From the NCBI GenBank assembly GCA_032716605.1, contig CM064519.1:29219943-29283942 (forward strand): DNA of 64,000 bases. The letters run 5' to 3'. Below are positions 12,976 through 26,362 of this stretch, piece after piece. The stretch's first letter is position 1. Every line of letters starts with the position of its first letter. A program made the position numbers and the translations under genes. Source of the DNA: Paralithodes platypus. Taxonomy: Eukaryota; Arthropoda; Malacostraca; Decapoda; Lithodidae. Below the pieces are notes generated by a model. It had not been told where the DNA came from. It searched no databases and saw nothing but the letters and a program-made list of their open reading frames with translations.

Positions 12976-13521
12976 ACCATAGAGTGTTAAAGTAATAGAG
13001 TCTTACACCAGTAGTATAGCAGAAATTCCCTTTGACCTGAACATTTTGCATAACTTCACCATTTTTACCTGACATCTCTTGAACATGCATCTCACAAAAA
13101 AGTAATTAATTCAACCTCGGGAGTTAATGTTTCGCTTAGATAATATAATCCACCGCATGCATAGGCAAGACAAACGAATTAGTTAAATATCAATGATTCA
13201 AAGTAAATATAACTATAATAATAATTTAATATTTATTGTCCAAGAAAGCAATATACTGTAGTTCGAAATTATGACACATACTTGATAACGTTGTGACGTC
13301 CTACAAATATGGTTTTAAAAATAATATATAATTTATAAATAATTTGTGCCCTATACTGTATGCTACATTATAATGTTAAGTAAATATTAATATAAACTAT
13401 ATTTGATTAATAACCATTGTCAATATAATTCATAACGTCATTATCATATCATTTATGTCATCATTCATTTGGCTAATTTGGATACTATATACAGTAGGGT
13501 AAACTAGAATTTTTTCTTCTC

Positions 13522-14318
13522 TGTATATGGAGACAAAAGGCAAAGCTGCCTGTAACAAGTGTTCCCTCCAAAGTTGAATGAGTACCAAATTCAAGGTACG
13601 GTTAGAGCCAAAATGTTTGGACACACGGAGCTTGAAACAGTTTAGGTCATAAGATGAGGGAAAGACACATTTAGGGAATTAGTTCCAGAGTTTACTTGTT
13701 GAGTAGAAGAATGATTGGGAAAATTGGTTCACTCTTGGGTTAGAGAGATGGACAGCATAGAGGTGGAAATATGTTAAATGGCGGGTGCCCCCTACTCTCC
13801 GGAAAGGAGTAGCAATATACACTGAGAAAGCTCTGAAGAACAATAATTATTTTAATAGCGATAGAAGAGTGAGAAAGATGCAACATTGTGGCATGTAGAG
13901 AAAGATTGTAGGTAATTATTAAGAGTAGGTGAAATAATGAGACGAAAGGCTTTTGACCCTACCCTTTTGAAAAGTGCAGTACGGATGGAGCCTCCCCATA
14001 CATGCGAACAATCTCGATACATGGGAGAACTGTGCTTCTGTACAGAGAAAGAAGCAATGTGGGGGTAAAGAACCCACGGAAACGGTTGAGCACACCTAAT
14101 TTTTGGGAAGATGTTTTAACAAGTGTGGTAATATGATCTTTCCATGAAACGCTGCGAATAATGAGAGACAATTAAGGGTTACTTTGTGTATTGTTGAAGA
14201 GTAAGGGATAGTCATGAGGAAGATTGTAATGGGTAGATAGAAGAAGAAATTGGGTTTTGGAAGCATCAAAAGTAACAAGATTATCTGTGCCTCACTCAGA
14301 AATAGACTGTTGATAGAG
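13522..14318 (-). pseudogene. LINE reverse transcriptase C-terminal region, jockey/CR1-like, with 3' end
   Basis: The minus strand reads, from 14280 downward, TFDASKTQFLLLSTHYNLP, a stop, then SWKDHITTLVKTSSQKLGVL, FFTPTLLLSLYRSTVLPCIE and a degraded Y-G motif. After frame changes come LSNPRVNQFSQSFFYSTSKLWN, given here as two pieces (LSNPRVNQFSQ and SFFYSTSKLWN), and FPSSYDLNCFKLRVSKHF. This order is the C-terminal 'thumb and connection' part of arthropod LINE ORF2 proteins. It contains stops and frameshifts, so it is a dead 5'-truncated copy. The 3' part (13522-13620) recurs at 21010 and 49450, which identifies one LINE family. The true catalytic YXDD core lies upstream and is absent. Confidence 0.9.
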
Positions 14319-14817
14319 CAGAAGATATGCGTGCTATGGTCTCATCATATATCCTTAACATATAGCTAGGCTAGAGTATAGCCTTTCACGAATCAGAGCT
14401 AGAATATCTTACCTGGTCATATAGCTAACTTACTGTAGATCGAGTCTTACCTATTATATGTCAGTGTTATTCTTCCTCTAATCTTATAACTAATCAAGAC
14501 AAAGTTCTCAAGTTCTGTGTATGAAGGATCTATAAGCAACCTACTTCCTGATCGCTCTTCCCTCTCCCTCCTTGTCTTCCCTCTCGGCGTCAATCTTGGG
14601 AGGACAAGGAGGCTAAACGAACTCATTTGAATACCAGAACAATTCTTCATACGTGTGGCAGCGTGGGTGTGATGGCGCCAGCGTAGTGATAAAGTGTCGT
14701 ACGGCAGGAGTGAAAAGATCAAAACAATCGATCAAAGGTGCAATCAATGACATGTCGGTGGTCGGAGATAAATATATAATGCCGGTCCCAGACGACGTAC
14801 TTCGATTTCGTTTGCTC
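14319..14817. other. Unique sequence, no gene recognised
   Basis: No element ends. An ORF at 14653..15033 begins here but runs into the adjacent foldback MITE, so it is not supported as a gene. Confidence 0.4.
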
Positions 14818-15184
14818 TTAAGGGGGGTCACCGGCTTTTTTCTTTTTATCTTTCTCTCCTTTCTTCTCTTTCCCTGGTTTGTATTCATTCGGCCCCATTC
14901 AGCCAACTGTTTTAAGACGTTTATCCCCATCCAGGTGTCGATTTCTTCCTGGCGAGCGATAGCGAGCCAGCATTGTATGGAGAAATCCGGCTTCACTGGA
15001 GACATTTTTCTATCGAAAAATGTACAAATTTAGCTTGCTGTCAAAACAAAAAAATATATATGCTGGCTCGCTATCGCTCGCCAGGAAATATTGTCACCTG
15101 GATGGGGGTAAACGTCTTAAAACAGTAGGCTGAATGGGGCCGAATGGATACAAGCCAGAGAGAGGGAGAGAAAAGAGGAAAACT
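14818..15184 (+). mobile_element. Group B foldback MITE, copy 1
   Basis: Begins TTAAGGGGGGTCACCGG. The left half has TGTATTCATTCGGCCCC, AAGACGTTTATCCCC, GGTGTCGATTTC, GGCGAGCGATAGCGAGCCAG and CATTTTTCTATCGAAAAATG. The right half is its inverse: GCTGGCTCGCTATCGCTCGC, GATGGGGGTAAACGTC and GGGGCCGAATGGATACAAG. The outer arms include a TTTCTCTCC / GGGAGAGAAA pair. No right TTAA is preserved. The whole element could fold into one long hairpin. The left core matches group A. Confidence 0.88.
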
Positions 15185-15555
15185 ATACATAAGGTATATT
15201 AGACAAGTTTAATGCAAAGCCTAACAATGTATAAAACACAACCAAAAAAGTAGTGATATATATTGGCAATGTCTCACTTTATATTTCTTATCAGTAAATG
15301 ATACCTCGAGGAATATAGAGAAAAACAAAAATCATCACTTCTATGGCGCTATATCCAAACAGTATTATGTAAATAATCTATCTATCAGTTACTGAATGTA
15401 TAATATCAGTATTTTTGTTATCAATATTTTGACAGTTTCGTTTATGTGTTTGTCTGTCTGACTGTTATGTAATCTCTCTCTCTCTCTCTCCTTTTTCGTC
15501 CACTTTTCCTCGGCATACCAGTTAGGTAATTACTTGTCCAAGGTTTCCCAGGAGA

Positions 15556-15558
<3 letters not shown>
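15185..15558. other. AT-rich unique sequence
   Basis: No feature except a short (CT)n at about 15473-15490. Confidence 0.45.
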
Positions 15559-15649
<91 letters not shown>

Positions 15650-15656
15650 GTGTATA

Positions 15657-15724
<68 letters not shown>
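15559..15724. repeat. (GT)n microsatellite
   Basis: About 80 GT units with three GTATAT interruptions. The Cys/Val ORFs in all frames are artefacts. Confidence 0.98.
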
Positions 15725-15725
<1 letters not shown>

Positions 15726-16062
15726 TTATGTATGTGTGTGTGGGTGTCCGTCCAGTCGTCCGTTTCGTTCACTATTCACCAGGGGAATTATAGATTCTTA
15801 TTGAATGGCTATGAGTGAACTTTAATAAAATCTGTGAGTAAATGAGTGGAATTGCGTAGACGATTAGAGTGGAATAAATATAAACCAATATAAACAGTAT
15901 ATGTTTCTTATTTATAACTAAAAGGCAATTTTGAAATTGTTATGAAGACGTTAATTAACACCTAATGTATTGGAATTAGTACCAAAAATATCGTTGGTAC
16001 CAATACATGAAATGTCGAAATCTGGCCCATATAGCCTACCACACGTGAAAGCCTTCATAAGG

Positions 16063-16565
16063 GGAGGTGTGGTGGAGTGGTCATGCCACCGGATTGGTAA
16101 TCCAATGGACCCGGGTTCAAATCCCGATATGTCAATGGGAAGATATTATTGGGATTGAATTTGTGCTGTACCTAGTATCAGTGCATTACCACAAAGCCCA
16201 CCGAAATGCCAAAAAAATACCCTCATTGTTCCCTGATTAAATAACACTGTATGAATATTCCCATATTCAAAATATGTTACAGGGGGACAATGCCTAGTGA
16301 GTTCACTGCTCAATAGGTGGCGTTCTGAGAGTGAGGGTCTGAGTCTGGAGGGTGAGACGGTGAAGCACTTGAGCGAAGCAACCGGCCGCTTCAGAGATGG
16401 AGCTGCTTCGAGCCATGATGGATGCTTCGCATGTCTCACTCCCCAGACTGGAACAAGACCTCACGGGCTTCACCGTGTTGGGCGGTGGAATGTACAGGCT
16501 CTCAGCCTATGCCCGAGAGGGAGTAGTTGGAATATAGGAAAAAACAAAAAAAACAAAAAAAAAAC
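16063..16565 (+). mobile_element. tRNA-derived SINE (about 500 bp)
   Basis: A pol III A box fits TGGTGGAGTGG at 16070-16080 and a B box GGTTCAAATCC lies at 16114-16124, one base from the GGTTCGANTCC consensus and 33 bp downstream. A tRNA-like anticodon arm lies between them, but the acceptor stem does not pair, so this is not a working tRNA gene. A unique body follows (GCTTCAGAGATGGAGCTGC, then GGCTTCACCGTGTTGGGC), ending in an A-rich tail at about 16540-16565. The layout of tRNA head, unrelated body and A tail is the SINE architecture. I cannot name the family or identify a target duplication. Confidence 0.7.
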
Positions 16566-17667
16566 ATATATATTATGCTGTGTGGATTTAAACATACATA
16601 TTAACAATATCTTAAACCCTTGTATGTATATCAAATGCATGCTTTTCACATTTACTACATAATAAAGCAAATTTATTAACTAGAAAGTTGTGCCTCATAA
16701 TATCAACTAAACTATCCTCATTTGAAGAAATACATGATAACACTTGGCGTATGTGAGGTCATTATATTTTATTTTATATCATTTATTTTCTAAGGAAGTA
16801 ACGGCTTAGACTCTGATAAGGTACGGAGATGGTCGTATGTAGTAGGACTGGGTGAAGAGGGCCTGAGGAACAAATTAATGTCCAGCGTTCAATGGTGTAG
16901 TAAAATAATAATGTGTGGGAAATGGCTTGGAATGGAAAAGTTAACGATATTAATACTTCCGGCAATATATACTTCCTTTCGATCTCAAAATGTCAATTTT
17001 ACGATTATACAATACATAACAAAGTAAGATATTACACAATAGTATGAAATTATATTATAAGACAATGAATAATTTGCGAATCGCAATCGTGGCCGCAATT
17101 CAGGCACACCCACACACACACACATTGAGAACGTAAGGTATAGGCCTACTTTCAGATTAAAATATGATACATAACTGTGTATGTTCATAGAGAAACAGTA
17201 TAATGAACATGAAAAGACAACTGCCAGTGAACAAAACTGGATTATCAGTATTTATAATTTCTATTATTGCATTACTTCATTTGTCATTACAGACTATAGG
17301 CGATATCTTAGTGTATATCAGTGATCCATACGAGGTATAGTACTCCCAAAGAAGGATACTTACAAGACATGATCAAAATAGTGAGTTACTGAGCTGCACA
17401 AAATAAAATAAAATAAGATAAATAAAATAAAATACATACAATAAAATAAAGCGCAGCGAACATAAAAGATCACAAGGCTGAATCAGTAACTTATTTTTTT
17501 AGTGTACTGTACATACCATGCGGAAGAAATATACACACACAAATTGATGTGTTCTATCGCAACTAACTAACTAAAGTTATATATTATAAGGAATGCTCAA
17601 TTAATTGGCATAAACGATTTTTCATGTAAATGTACAATTTGTTTTGCAGTTGAACATGTGATTTGTG
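16566..17667. other. AT-rich unique sequence
   Basis: Contains an AAATA-rich patch (17400-17450) and no recognisable gene or element. Confidence 0.5.
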
Positions 17668-18190
17668 CATCATATAACACAGGGCACACTATGGGAGAGT
17701 AGAGACAGAACAAGAAAGTGCATTAATAACACAGGGCACACTATGGGAGAGTAGAGACAGAACAAGAAAGTGCATTAATAACACAGGGCACACTATGGGA
17801 GAGTAGAGACAGAACAAGAAAGTGCATTAATAACACAGGGCACACTATGGGAGAGTAGAGACAGAACAAGAAAGTGCATTAATAACACAGGGCACACTAT
17901 GGGAGAGTAGAGACAGAACAAGAAAGTGCATTAATAACACAGGGCACACTATGGGAGAGTAGAGACAGAACAAGAAAGTGCATTAATAACACAGGGCACA
18001 CTATGGGAGAGTAGAGACAGAACAAGAAAGTGCATTAATAACACAGGGCACACTATGGGAGAGTAGAGACAGAACAAGAATGTGCATTAATAACACAGGG
18101 CACACTATGGGAGAGTAGAGACAGAACAAGAAAGTGCATTAATAACACAGGGCACACTATGGGAGAGTAGAGACAGAACAAGAAAGTGCG
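17668..18190. repeat. Homogeneous 52-bp minisatellite, 10 copies
   Basis: The word GGGCACACTATGGGAGAG starts at 17682 and recurs every 52 bp to 18150, ten times. Units are virtually identical. The only changes I see are AAGAATGTGC near 18079 and a variant last unit (GCGTTAACA). Such uniformity means recent amplification or strong homogenisation, unlike the diverged arrays nearby. Confidence 0.97.
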
Positions 18191-19372
18191 TTAACAAGAC
18201 CTGACGAAAAGTTTTCTTTTTCTTTTTCTTTTTTTGGTCAACTTCAAATAACACACAAAAGGCAGAGATAACATGATGACATGATTAAAAAAAAAAACAC
18301 ACACACAGACACACACACACGCTTTTGATAGTTTTCTATAAGAACGCAAAATACACAAAAGGAGAGAGTACATAGAGTGCACAGTGGTTGAAGGAGTGAG
18401 AGAGTGCACCAGCAAAAACACAAACATGGAAAGTACTCAGTGATTGAAGGTTTATGTGAGTATAATAACAAGAACACATAATACACCCAAAATGAGCAAA
18501 GAGAAGAGTTTTGACTACACATTAATAAAATAAATACATACAAAATAAGCATTTAAATATAACTCAAGAAAAGACATTACACAGTCATAGCACACAGTGA
18601 ACTAATGAGGAAGAGAGGGTGCGTACTAGAGAACACACAAGTATACCAATACATTACACACTGATTGAAGGAATAGAAGAATGTATTTACAAGAACGCTA
18701 TGTACACCAAAACATTGCACATTTATTGAAGGAATAGAAGTATGTATTTACAAGAGGGCTATGTACATCAAAACAGTACACATTGATTGAAGAAATAGAA
18801 TAATGTGTTTCCAAGAATGCAAAGTACACCTACAGAGTACACAACGGAGTAGGAGAATGTATCCACAAGAATACAGAACACACGTTAAGGGGGGTCACAT
18901 ACTTTTTTTTATCTTTCTCTCCTTTTCTCTCTTCTCTGGCTTGTATCCATTCGGCCCCATTCAGCCAACTATTTTAAGACGTTTATCTCCATCCAGCTGT
19001 CGATATCTTGCTGGCGAGCGATAGCGAGCCAGCATTGTATGGAGAAATCCGGCTTCGCCGGAGACATTTTTCTATCGAAACAGGTACAAATTTAGCTTTC
19101 TCTCAAAACAAACATATATATATGCTGGCTCGCTACCGCTCACCAGGAAAACATTGACACCTGGATGGGGGTAAACGTCTTAAAACAGTTGGCTGAATGG
19201 GGCCGAATGGATACAAGCCAGAGAGAGAGGGAGAGAAAGAGAAAAAAAGCGAGGGTATAGTGTTTGAAAGAGCAAGAGAGTGTGTGTACAAGAAGAACAC
19301 AAAGTCCACCAAAAGAACACACATTGTTTGAAGGAGTAGGAAGGAGTACTTACAAGACTTGATAGGGTGTTC
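18191..19372. repeat. Degenerate satellite with about 60-bp monomers, split by a MITE
   Basis: TTGAAGGA..AGAA..GTAT..ACAAGAA..ACACC-type monomers recur near 18390, 18440, 18664, 18725 and 18787. They resume after the group B element at 19262-19350 (TTTGAAGGAGTAGGAAGG). The GAA-GT-ATTA-AACA-GGCACAC order resembles the 52-bp units to the left, so the homogeneous array may be a fresh expansion of this older satellite. Confidence 0.6.
18885..19248 (+). mobile_element. Group B foldback MITE, copy 2
   Basis: Begins TTAAGGGGGGTCACATAC. It has the left arm (TGTATCCATTCGGCCCC, GGCGAGCGATAGCGAGCCAG, GGCTTCGCCGGAGAC) and the inverted right arm (GCTGGCTCGCTACCGCTC, GATGGGGGTAAACGTC, GGGGCCGAATGGATACAAG). 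It sits inside the 60-bp satellite. The right terminus is GAGAGAAAGAGAAAAAAAG with no clear TTAA. Confidence 0.88.
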
Positions 19373-19386
19373 CGCTCCTACGTTCG

Positions 19387-19516
19387 AACAGGTGATGGAG
19401 GCGGCGGGGGAGGGAGCCATACCTGTAATAAATACACACAAACATATTTATAACAGGTGATGGAGGCGGCGGGGGAGGGAGCCATACCTGTAATAAATAC
19501 ACACAAACATATTTAT
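19387..19516. repeat. 65-bp tandem duplication
   Basis: A 65-bp unit starting AACAGGTGATGGAGGCGG occurs at 19387 and again at 19452, essentially identical. It is a recent two-copy duplication. Confidence 0.95.
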
Positions 19517-19559
19517 ATGAATATACTGTATAAATAAATAAATAAGTATATATAAATAT

Positions 19560-19730
<171 letters not shown>

Positions 19731-19835
19731 AAACGAAAACTAACATATGCATGGTAATATTAAACTGATTAGATTGATATCCAGTATTCGATAAACATAT
19801 ATTTATTGTGGTCATGTGCTATATGTCTTTATATG

Positions 19836-19912
19836 TCTTGATGGTGTAATATTAAAACATTTAAATTCTGTATGTGGTATCCTGAGTTCGAATCCTGGGA
19901 GGATTGCATGTT
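19836..19912 (+). mobile_element. tRNA-derived SINE head, decayed
   Basis: A near-consensus B box AGTTCGAATCC lies at 19885-19895. The upstream TCTTGATGG and the downstream sequence (GAGGATTGCATG, then ATTAATTC) parallel the better preserved copy at 44950. The A box is too decayed to score. Confidence 0.4.
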
Positions 19913-20182
19913 TTCATTAATTCAATTTGGGGGGGATATTGGTGTTTAGAACGATGTTAATTAATATTTAATATAAATTATGCAATCACGAAATAACCCA
20001 CGTGTCTAGTATATTATATTTGAAATATTTACATTTCAAGGTACAGATACTACACCTACTATATAAAACGCTTATAATTGTATTCTATCACTGCACTAAT
20101 ATTCATAATATTCAAGTTCAAAGATATACGTATTGTCAATTAGAATATAGAATATTTCATATTTGTATTTGCTTATTTCCTT

Positions 20183-20324
20183 AATGTGTATCATATGACA
20201 ATGTGTATCATATGACAATGTGTATCATATGACAATGTGTATCATATGACAATGTGTATCATATGACAATGTGTATCATATGACAATGTGTATCATATGA
20301 CAATGTGTATCATATGACAATGTA
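20183..20324. repeat. 17-bp minisatellite, 8 copies
   Basis: TGTATCATATGACAATG repeats from 20187 every 17 bp, eight times, without visible variation. Confidence 0.97.
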
Positions 20325-20445
20325 TTGCAACGTGATAATGATGCCATAAGATTACCTAAAAAGTAACTTTAGTCTTTACGGTTAGAACTTGTGATATAAA
20401 TAATTTTTATTTGGATAATATCGTAAGGGCCAAGTGGTAGATCTT

Positions 20446-20680
20446 TTAACCCCTTCAGACTCATATGACGCAGAGGTTGCCAGATTAGCAATAAGAAATA
20501 GAGTTCTCTCACTCTTATAATTACCTCTCCAAAATTAGTTTTCTGCCCACAGCTAACTCAAACACAACTGCAGAGGTTGAACTAACTAAACTAAAGGTTT
20601 CTAAATACCCCTGGTGGTAATAAAGGCTTTAAAGTATCCCTAATAGGCTCAAAATCGCGTCATATTTCGGAGAGGGTTAA
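20446..20680 (+). mobile_element. Group C TTAA-MITE, copy 1
   Basis: Starts TTAACCCCTTCAGACTCA and ends TTTCGGAGAGGGTTAA, with a CATATGACG / CGTCATATTT inner inverted pair. The body (AGGTTGCCAGATTAGC, GTTTTCTGCCCACAGC) is shared with the copies at 34072 and 40190. It has no coding capacity. A TTAA target with CCC/GGG ends is typical of piggyBac-type non-autonomous elements. Confidence 0.88.
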
Positions 20681-20983
20681 TGTGGGCACCGAAAAATCAC
20701 GGATATTTTAGGCATCTTATTGGATAGCTCGGGAATGTTTTTCCAGGCCATGCTACACCATTAAATTTACCGTGAGTTGTCTTAGTAGAAAACATAATTA
20801 CCTATGGTAATCTTAGTTAGTCATATTTCTGTGCTAATTTTGTTTGCTAAACTATTTCAATTTTAAGTGAACTGGAATATTATATGCTTAGCATATATTT
20901 AATATTTATATTAAATGATAACTGAGAAGAGACAGTTCATTGACAGGTTACAAACATTTTTGTTTTCGAGATTTCATATAAGA

Positions 20984-21125
20984 TCATTTTTTTTTTTTTT
21001 TTTTTTGTTCTATGTGATTGAGGGAGGCAAAAGGCATAACTGCCTATAGCGAGTGCCTCCCCCATAGTTGAAAGAGTGACAGGACCAAAATCAAGGGACG
21101 TTCGAGCCAAAAGGTAAGGAGTAGG
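20984..21125 (-). mobile_element. 5'-truncated LINE 3' end with poly(A) tail
   Basis: A T run at about 20986-21006 (poly(A) on the minus strand) is followed by GGCAAAAGGCATAACTGCC, GAGTGCCTCC, GAAAGAGTGACAGGACC and ACGTTCGAGCCAAAAG. This matches the 3' end of the LINE at 13522 and the fragment at 49450. It is a typical 5'-truncated retrotransposition product of that family. Confidence 0.8.
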
Positions 21126-21129
21126 ATTT

Positions 21130-21600
21130 AAACATATGTGACTTCACGAGACGTTTATGATTTGTTATCATATGTAATAACAACAACAGTATATTATACC
21201 AATATTATATAGTCAAATGTAATGAAAGAGGGGCAAATTATACAATTAATTTAATAATAAATACTTAAACAATAAGTTGAATATTGTGGATCACCTTACT
21301 GGGTTTCTTTTGTAATTGCTTTTAACAAAAAGGATGGCTGTGTGTTTAATAGGATTAGAGGTAATTGTTTTCATAAAGGGAATTGTCAGCGTCATCGTTT
21401 TTGTGCTTTAGATGCAATAATTACCTAGGAAATTATACCCACATGCCTAAAATCATGATTGATGTAACGCTATGACAGCTTCGAATCAGCATGATTTCTT
21501 TTAGTAGCATTTAGCAATACTCTTTGTTATGAAGATATAACTTTATCGTTTCTAGTCTTCGTGGAACTATCATAAATATATATATAACAAAATACTTCAT
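21130..21600. other. AT-rich unique sequence
   Basis: No ORF, tandem unit or element end recognised. Confidence 0.4.
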
Positions 21601-23140
21601 TAATTGCAACGCAAAAGTACAAATAAGGGATGTCATGGGGGTAAACAAAGAGGGAAAGGGAAAGCGAAGCGAGATAGATTGAAGTTAGGGGCAAAGATAC
21701 ACAATTGAGATAGAGTGAATATGCCAAAAATTCAATGTTGGAATGATATATAATAGTGCAGGGGAGTACTGGAAATTGACAGGAATGCAACATAGACGAA
21801 GCATGAGGGGTAGAATGAGTGGGTGTGTTTAATGGAGCAGTGCAAGGGTAGAGAGAAGGGGTGTTTGGGTATAATAAAAGGGTATGAAGGAGGGTCGTAG
21901 GATTATAGTGATGCAGTGGAAGGAATTGATGTCCTGACAGGCAGAGTGGAATGATGAAGATATGTAGTGGAGGAATGGTCTGGAAAAGTACATTTGGGCA
22001 GCATAAGAGTAGAGCACAGTGAATTTGGAGTATGATGAAGATATGCATGGGCACATAGGAAGGGTAAAGTGGGGCAGCGTTGGTATAGAAGATAGGGGAG
22101 CATTGACAGGGTGTGATGCAGTGTAGGGTGAGTAGAAAAGTGTAAGGTGTGCGATGGAGGGATTAAGGGATGGGGTTTAATGGAGGGGAGCTGATTAAGT
22201 GTATGGGGTAAAATATAGGGATACATGGGGTACTGAAAGGGTAGAGTGGTTGAGTAAATTGTTGGGTTGAAGTGATGCAGAGTAGTAGTGGGATAGTATT
22301 GGGGTGTTGGTAGAATAGTAGTGGGGGTTGGTGGGATAGTAAGGAGGGTTGACGAAGTGTAAGGGGTGTGGTTAAGGGAGGAAGGGTTGCAGTAAGGGGC
22401 TGGAAGAGTGTGGCGGAGTGGTGTAGAGGTATAGTGGAAGGCCTTGATGCAGTGCGGAGGAATCTATGGGGTGTGGTGGTGGGATTTTATGGAGTAGAGT
22501 GGCATAGGGGTGTAGGGGTGAGGTGGGAAGGGTGGAAATGTGGTTGGTTTGGGGGTGTAAGGGAAGGGTAAAGAGGTGAGGTGGAGGGGTGGGAGAGTGT
22601 GTGATTTAGGAATTGTAGGGGTGTAAGGGAGGGGTGGAAGAGTGTGTGGTTTATGGGTGTAGGGTTGTAAGGGAAGGATGTAAGGATGTGGTGGAGGGGT
22701 GGAAGAATGTGTGGTTGAGGGATGTAGGGGTGTAATGGATTGGTACAGGGATGTATAGTGGAAGGATACAAAGGAGTACAAAGGAGTACAAAGGTGGCAT
22801 AGGGGTGAGGTGGGAAGGGTGGAAGTGTGGTTGGTTTGGGGGTGTAAGGGAGGGGTAAAGAGGTGAGGTGGAGGGGTGGGAGAGTGTGTGATTTAGGAAT
22901 TGTAGTGGTGTAAGGGAGGGGTGTAGGGGTGTGTGGTTTAGGGATGCAGGGGTGTAAGGGAGGGGTGTAGGGGTGTGGTGGAGGGGTGGAAGAGTGTTTG
23001 GTTTAGGGATGCAGGGGTGTAAGGGAGAGATGAAGGAGTGTAATGGAGGGGTGTAGGGGTGTGGATGGAGGAGTGTGTGGTTAAGAGATGCAGGGGTGTA
23101 GGGGGTGTGGTGGAGGGACGAAGGGGTGCAGTGGAGGGGT
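21600..23140. repeat. G/T-rich minisatellite region with a 115-bp internal duplication
   Basis: GGGGTGTAGGGGTG and GTGGTGGAGGGGTGG blocks recur throughout, sharper toward the right. A segment of about 115 bp beginning GGCATAGGGGTG at 22501 is repeated from 22797 (GTGTGGTTGGTTTGGGGG in both). The C-rich complement gives Pro/His/Thr ORFs on the minus strand, which are artefacts. The strand asymmetry could support G-quadruplexes. Confidence 0.85.
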
Positions 23141-23218
23141 GCTACAATAATAGCTGGGATCAGGTTTATCAAGACGCACACTAGGGCGCCCGCTGACAGT
23201 GATGGATAAGGGGGGGAG

Positions 23219-23227
23219 CACTACCAC

Positions 23228-23259
<32 letters not shown>

Positions 23260-23600
23260 ACCCTTACCACCACCACACTATTACTACCACACCCTTATAT
23301 TTATACTACCACACCCCTGCCACCACACTATCAGTATCACCACCACACCCTTATCTATATACTACCAAACTACTACTACCACACCCTTACCATCAGCACA
23401 TCTTTATCATTACACTACCACACACTTCTACTACAGAACTAGTACATCGTTACCCCCACACTACTACAACACCATTACCACCACCACCACACAACTACCA
23501 CACTACTACCAAGTATCATAATTTTACACCACCACATTGCCACACTACTACTGCACTCCACCATACTCGGCTCACTGACACATCCCTATTGTCACACTGA
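23219..23600. repeat. ACC/ACT-rich trinucleotide tract
   Basis: (ACT)n at 23229-23253 passes into ACCACCAC-rich sequence with CACACCCTTA words. A plus ORF over it is Thr/His/Pro-rich by composition. Confidence 0.85.
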
Positions 23601-25211
<1,611 letters not shown>

Positions 25212-25498
25212 TGTGTGTTTTCTCGGGTAAGTCATAAAGTCGTGGTGGCCCCTCAGTTTTCTTGTTCCGTTTATCTCGCTCCGACCAAGGCGATAACGGG
25301 TGACACCACAAGTTACGACAACGGTAGCGGTAACGGTAGAAATATAGTGAAATTAACAGGGAATTATTTATCTCTTGTTCATGGTTTTGTTTTCAAGCAT
25401 AGATTGGTTATTACTATTATTATTATTATTATTGTTATTATTTTAATTATTATTCGTATTATTAGTAGTAGTATTTAAAATATTTATTATTTGCTTTC

Positions 25499-25621
25499 AT
25501 CTCCGAGGTTGTCCCTCTCACAGGGAATAGGTTCGCTTGGGGGCATTCTGTGTATGGCCACCCTCGTAAGGGGAGTAAGGCGTCCGGCAATAGATAGATA
25601 GATAGATAGATCTCCGAGGTT
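25499..25621 (+). mobile_element. Short retroelement copy with (GATA)n tail and 12-bp target duplication
   Basis: The direct repeat ATCTCCGAGGTT lies at 25499-25510 and 25610-25621. It bounds 99 bp that ends GGCAATAGATAGATAGATAG. Inside are GGGGGCATTCTGTG, TATGGCCACCC and GTAAGGCGTCCGG. The inverse of this 3' sequence (CTATTGCCTGACGCC, GGGGTGGCCA) lies at the 3' side of the LINE at 41984, also with a (GATA)n tail. So it is probably a severely 5'-truncated copy of that LINE or a SINE sharing its tail. Confidence 0.85.
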
Positions 25622-26173
25622 CATACTCAAGACGACTTATGCATAATGTTCAATCCTTTTTATGTGGACACGTGGTTTACTAAGCGTATACTAGCAACAC
25701 TAGGCCTATACAGTATATGACATAAATCTCTTGGAGTCTATTGAGGTAACCCAGTTCCATACTAGAGGCTTCATCGTAAGAGACAAACCTTTTGAATGTG
25801 GGTCTTTATTATGACAAACTCTTCGCTTTACAGCTTCCTCAGGTCAAACTTGTCCTAAAGAAACTATGAACCCAAAACCTGCTATAACATAGGCCCATCC
25901 TCAAATCGTTTATTCTGTTGTTTTTCCTTGTTTTTAAGCAATACATAATTTTCTACACTACAAGAAGCTTTATCTTCAAGTTTATAGCTAGTTAACAATA
26001 AAATTACTTTGTAGATCCAAAATTCTAAACACAGTATTGAGTAACTGCTCTTATGCAATTACTAGGTTTTTGCTTTGCTCTTGCTGTTATTAGATGATTT
26101 TAGCTGAAAACATGATTATTTGCGATTGGTTGTCATGAATTATTTTTAAAGGATGCAGGGAGGCTTCACTAAA
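25622..26173. other. AT-rich unique sequence
   Basis: No gene or element recognised. Confidence 0.4.
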
Positions 26174-26362
26174 TGCCACTTCACTACCATTACGTAATTT
26201 TCATCATATTCTGGTTACCATTAGACAATTTTCTTAAGCTTATAATCTACCTCCACGGCTCAAAGGGGTAAATACTATCTCAGTAAACCCTTTTAAAAAC
26301 ATAGACATCTAATTTTAGCCAGTATCACAGGCAAAAAGGCGTTATGGTGCTGAAGGGGTTAA
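26174..26362 (-). mobile_element. Group D TTAA-MITE
   Basis: Ends GGTGCTGAAGGGGTTAA, the inverse of TTAACCCCTTCAGCACC found at 34843. Inside are TCTGGTTACCATTAGAC and GGTAAATACTATCTC in inverse group D order. The left TTAA is not preserved. Confidence 0.75.

Noticed and set aside
14653..15033. 126-codon ORF, overlapping a 130-codon minus ORF
   Set aside because: The C-terminal half lies inside a group B MITE and the antisense frame is equally open. No domain.
16063..16135. Functional tRNA gene (anticodon GGT by position)
   Set aside because: The acceptor stem does not pair and the anticodon stem has C-A mismatches. The downstream body and A tail favour a SINE.
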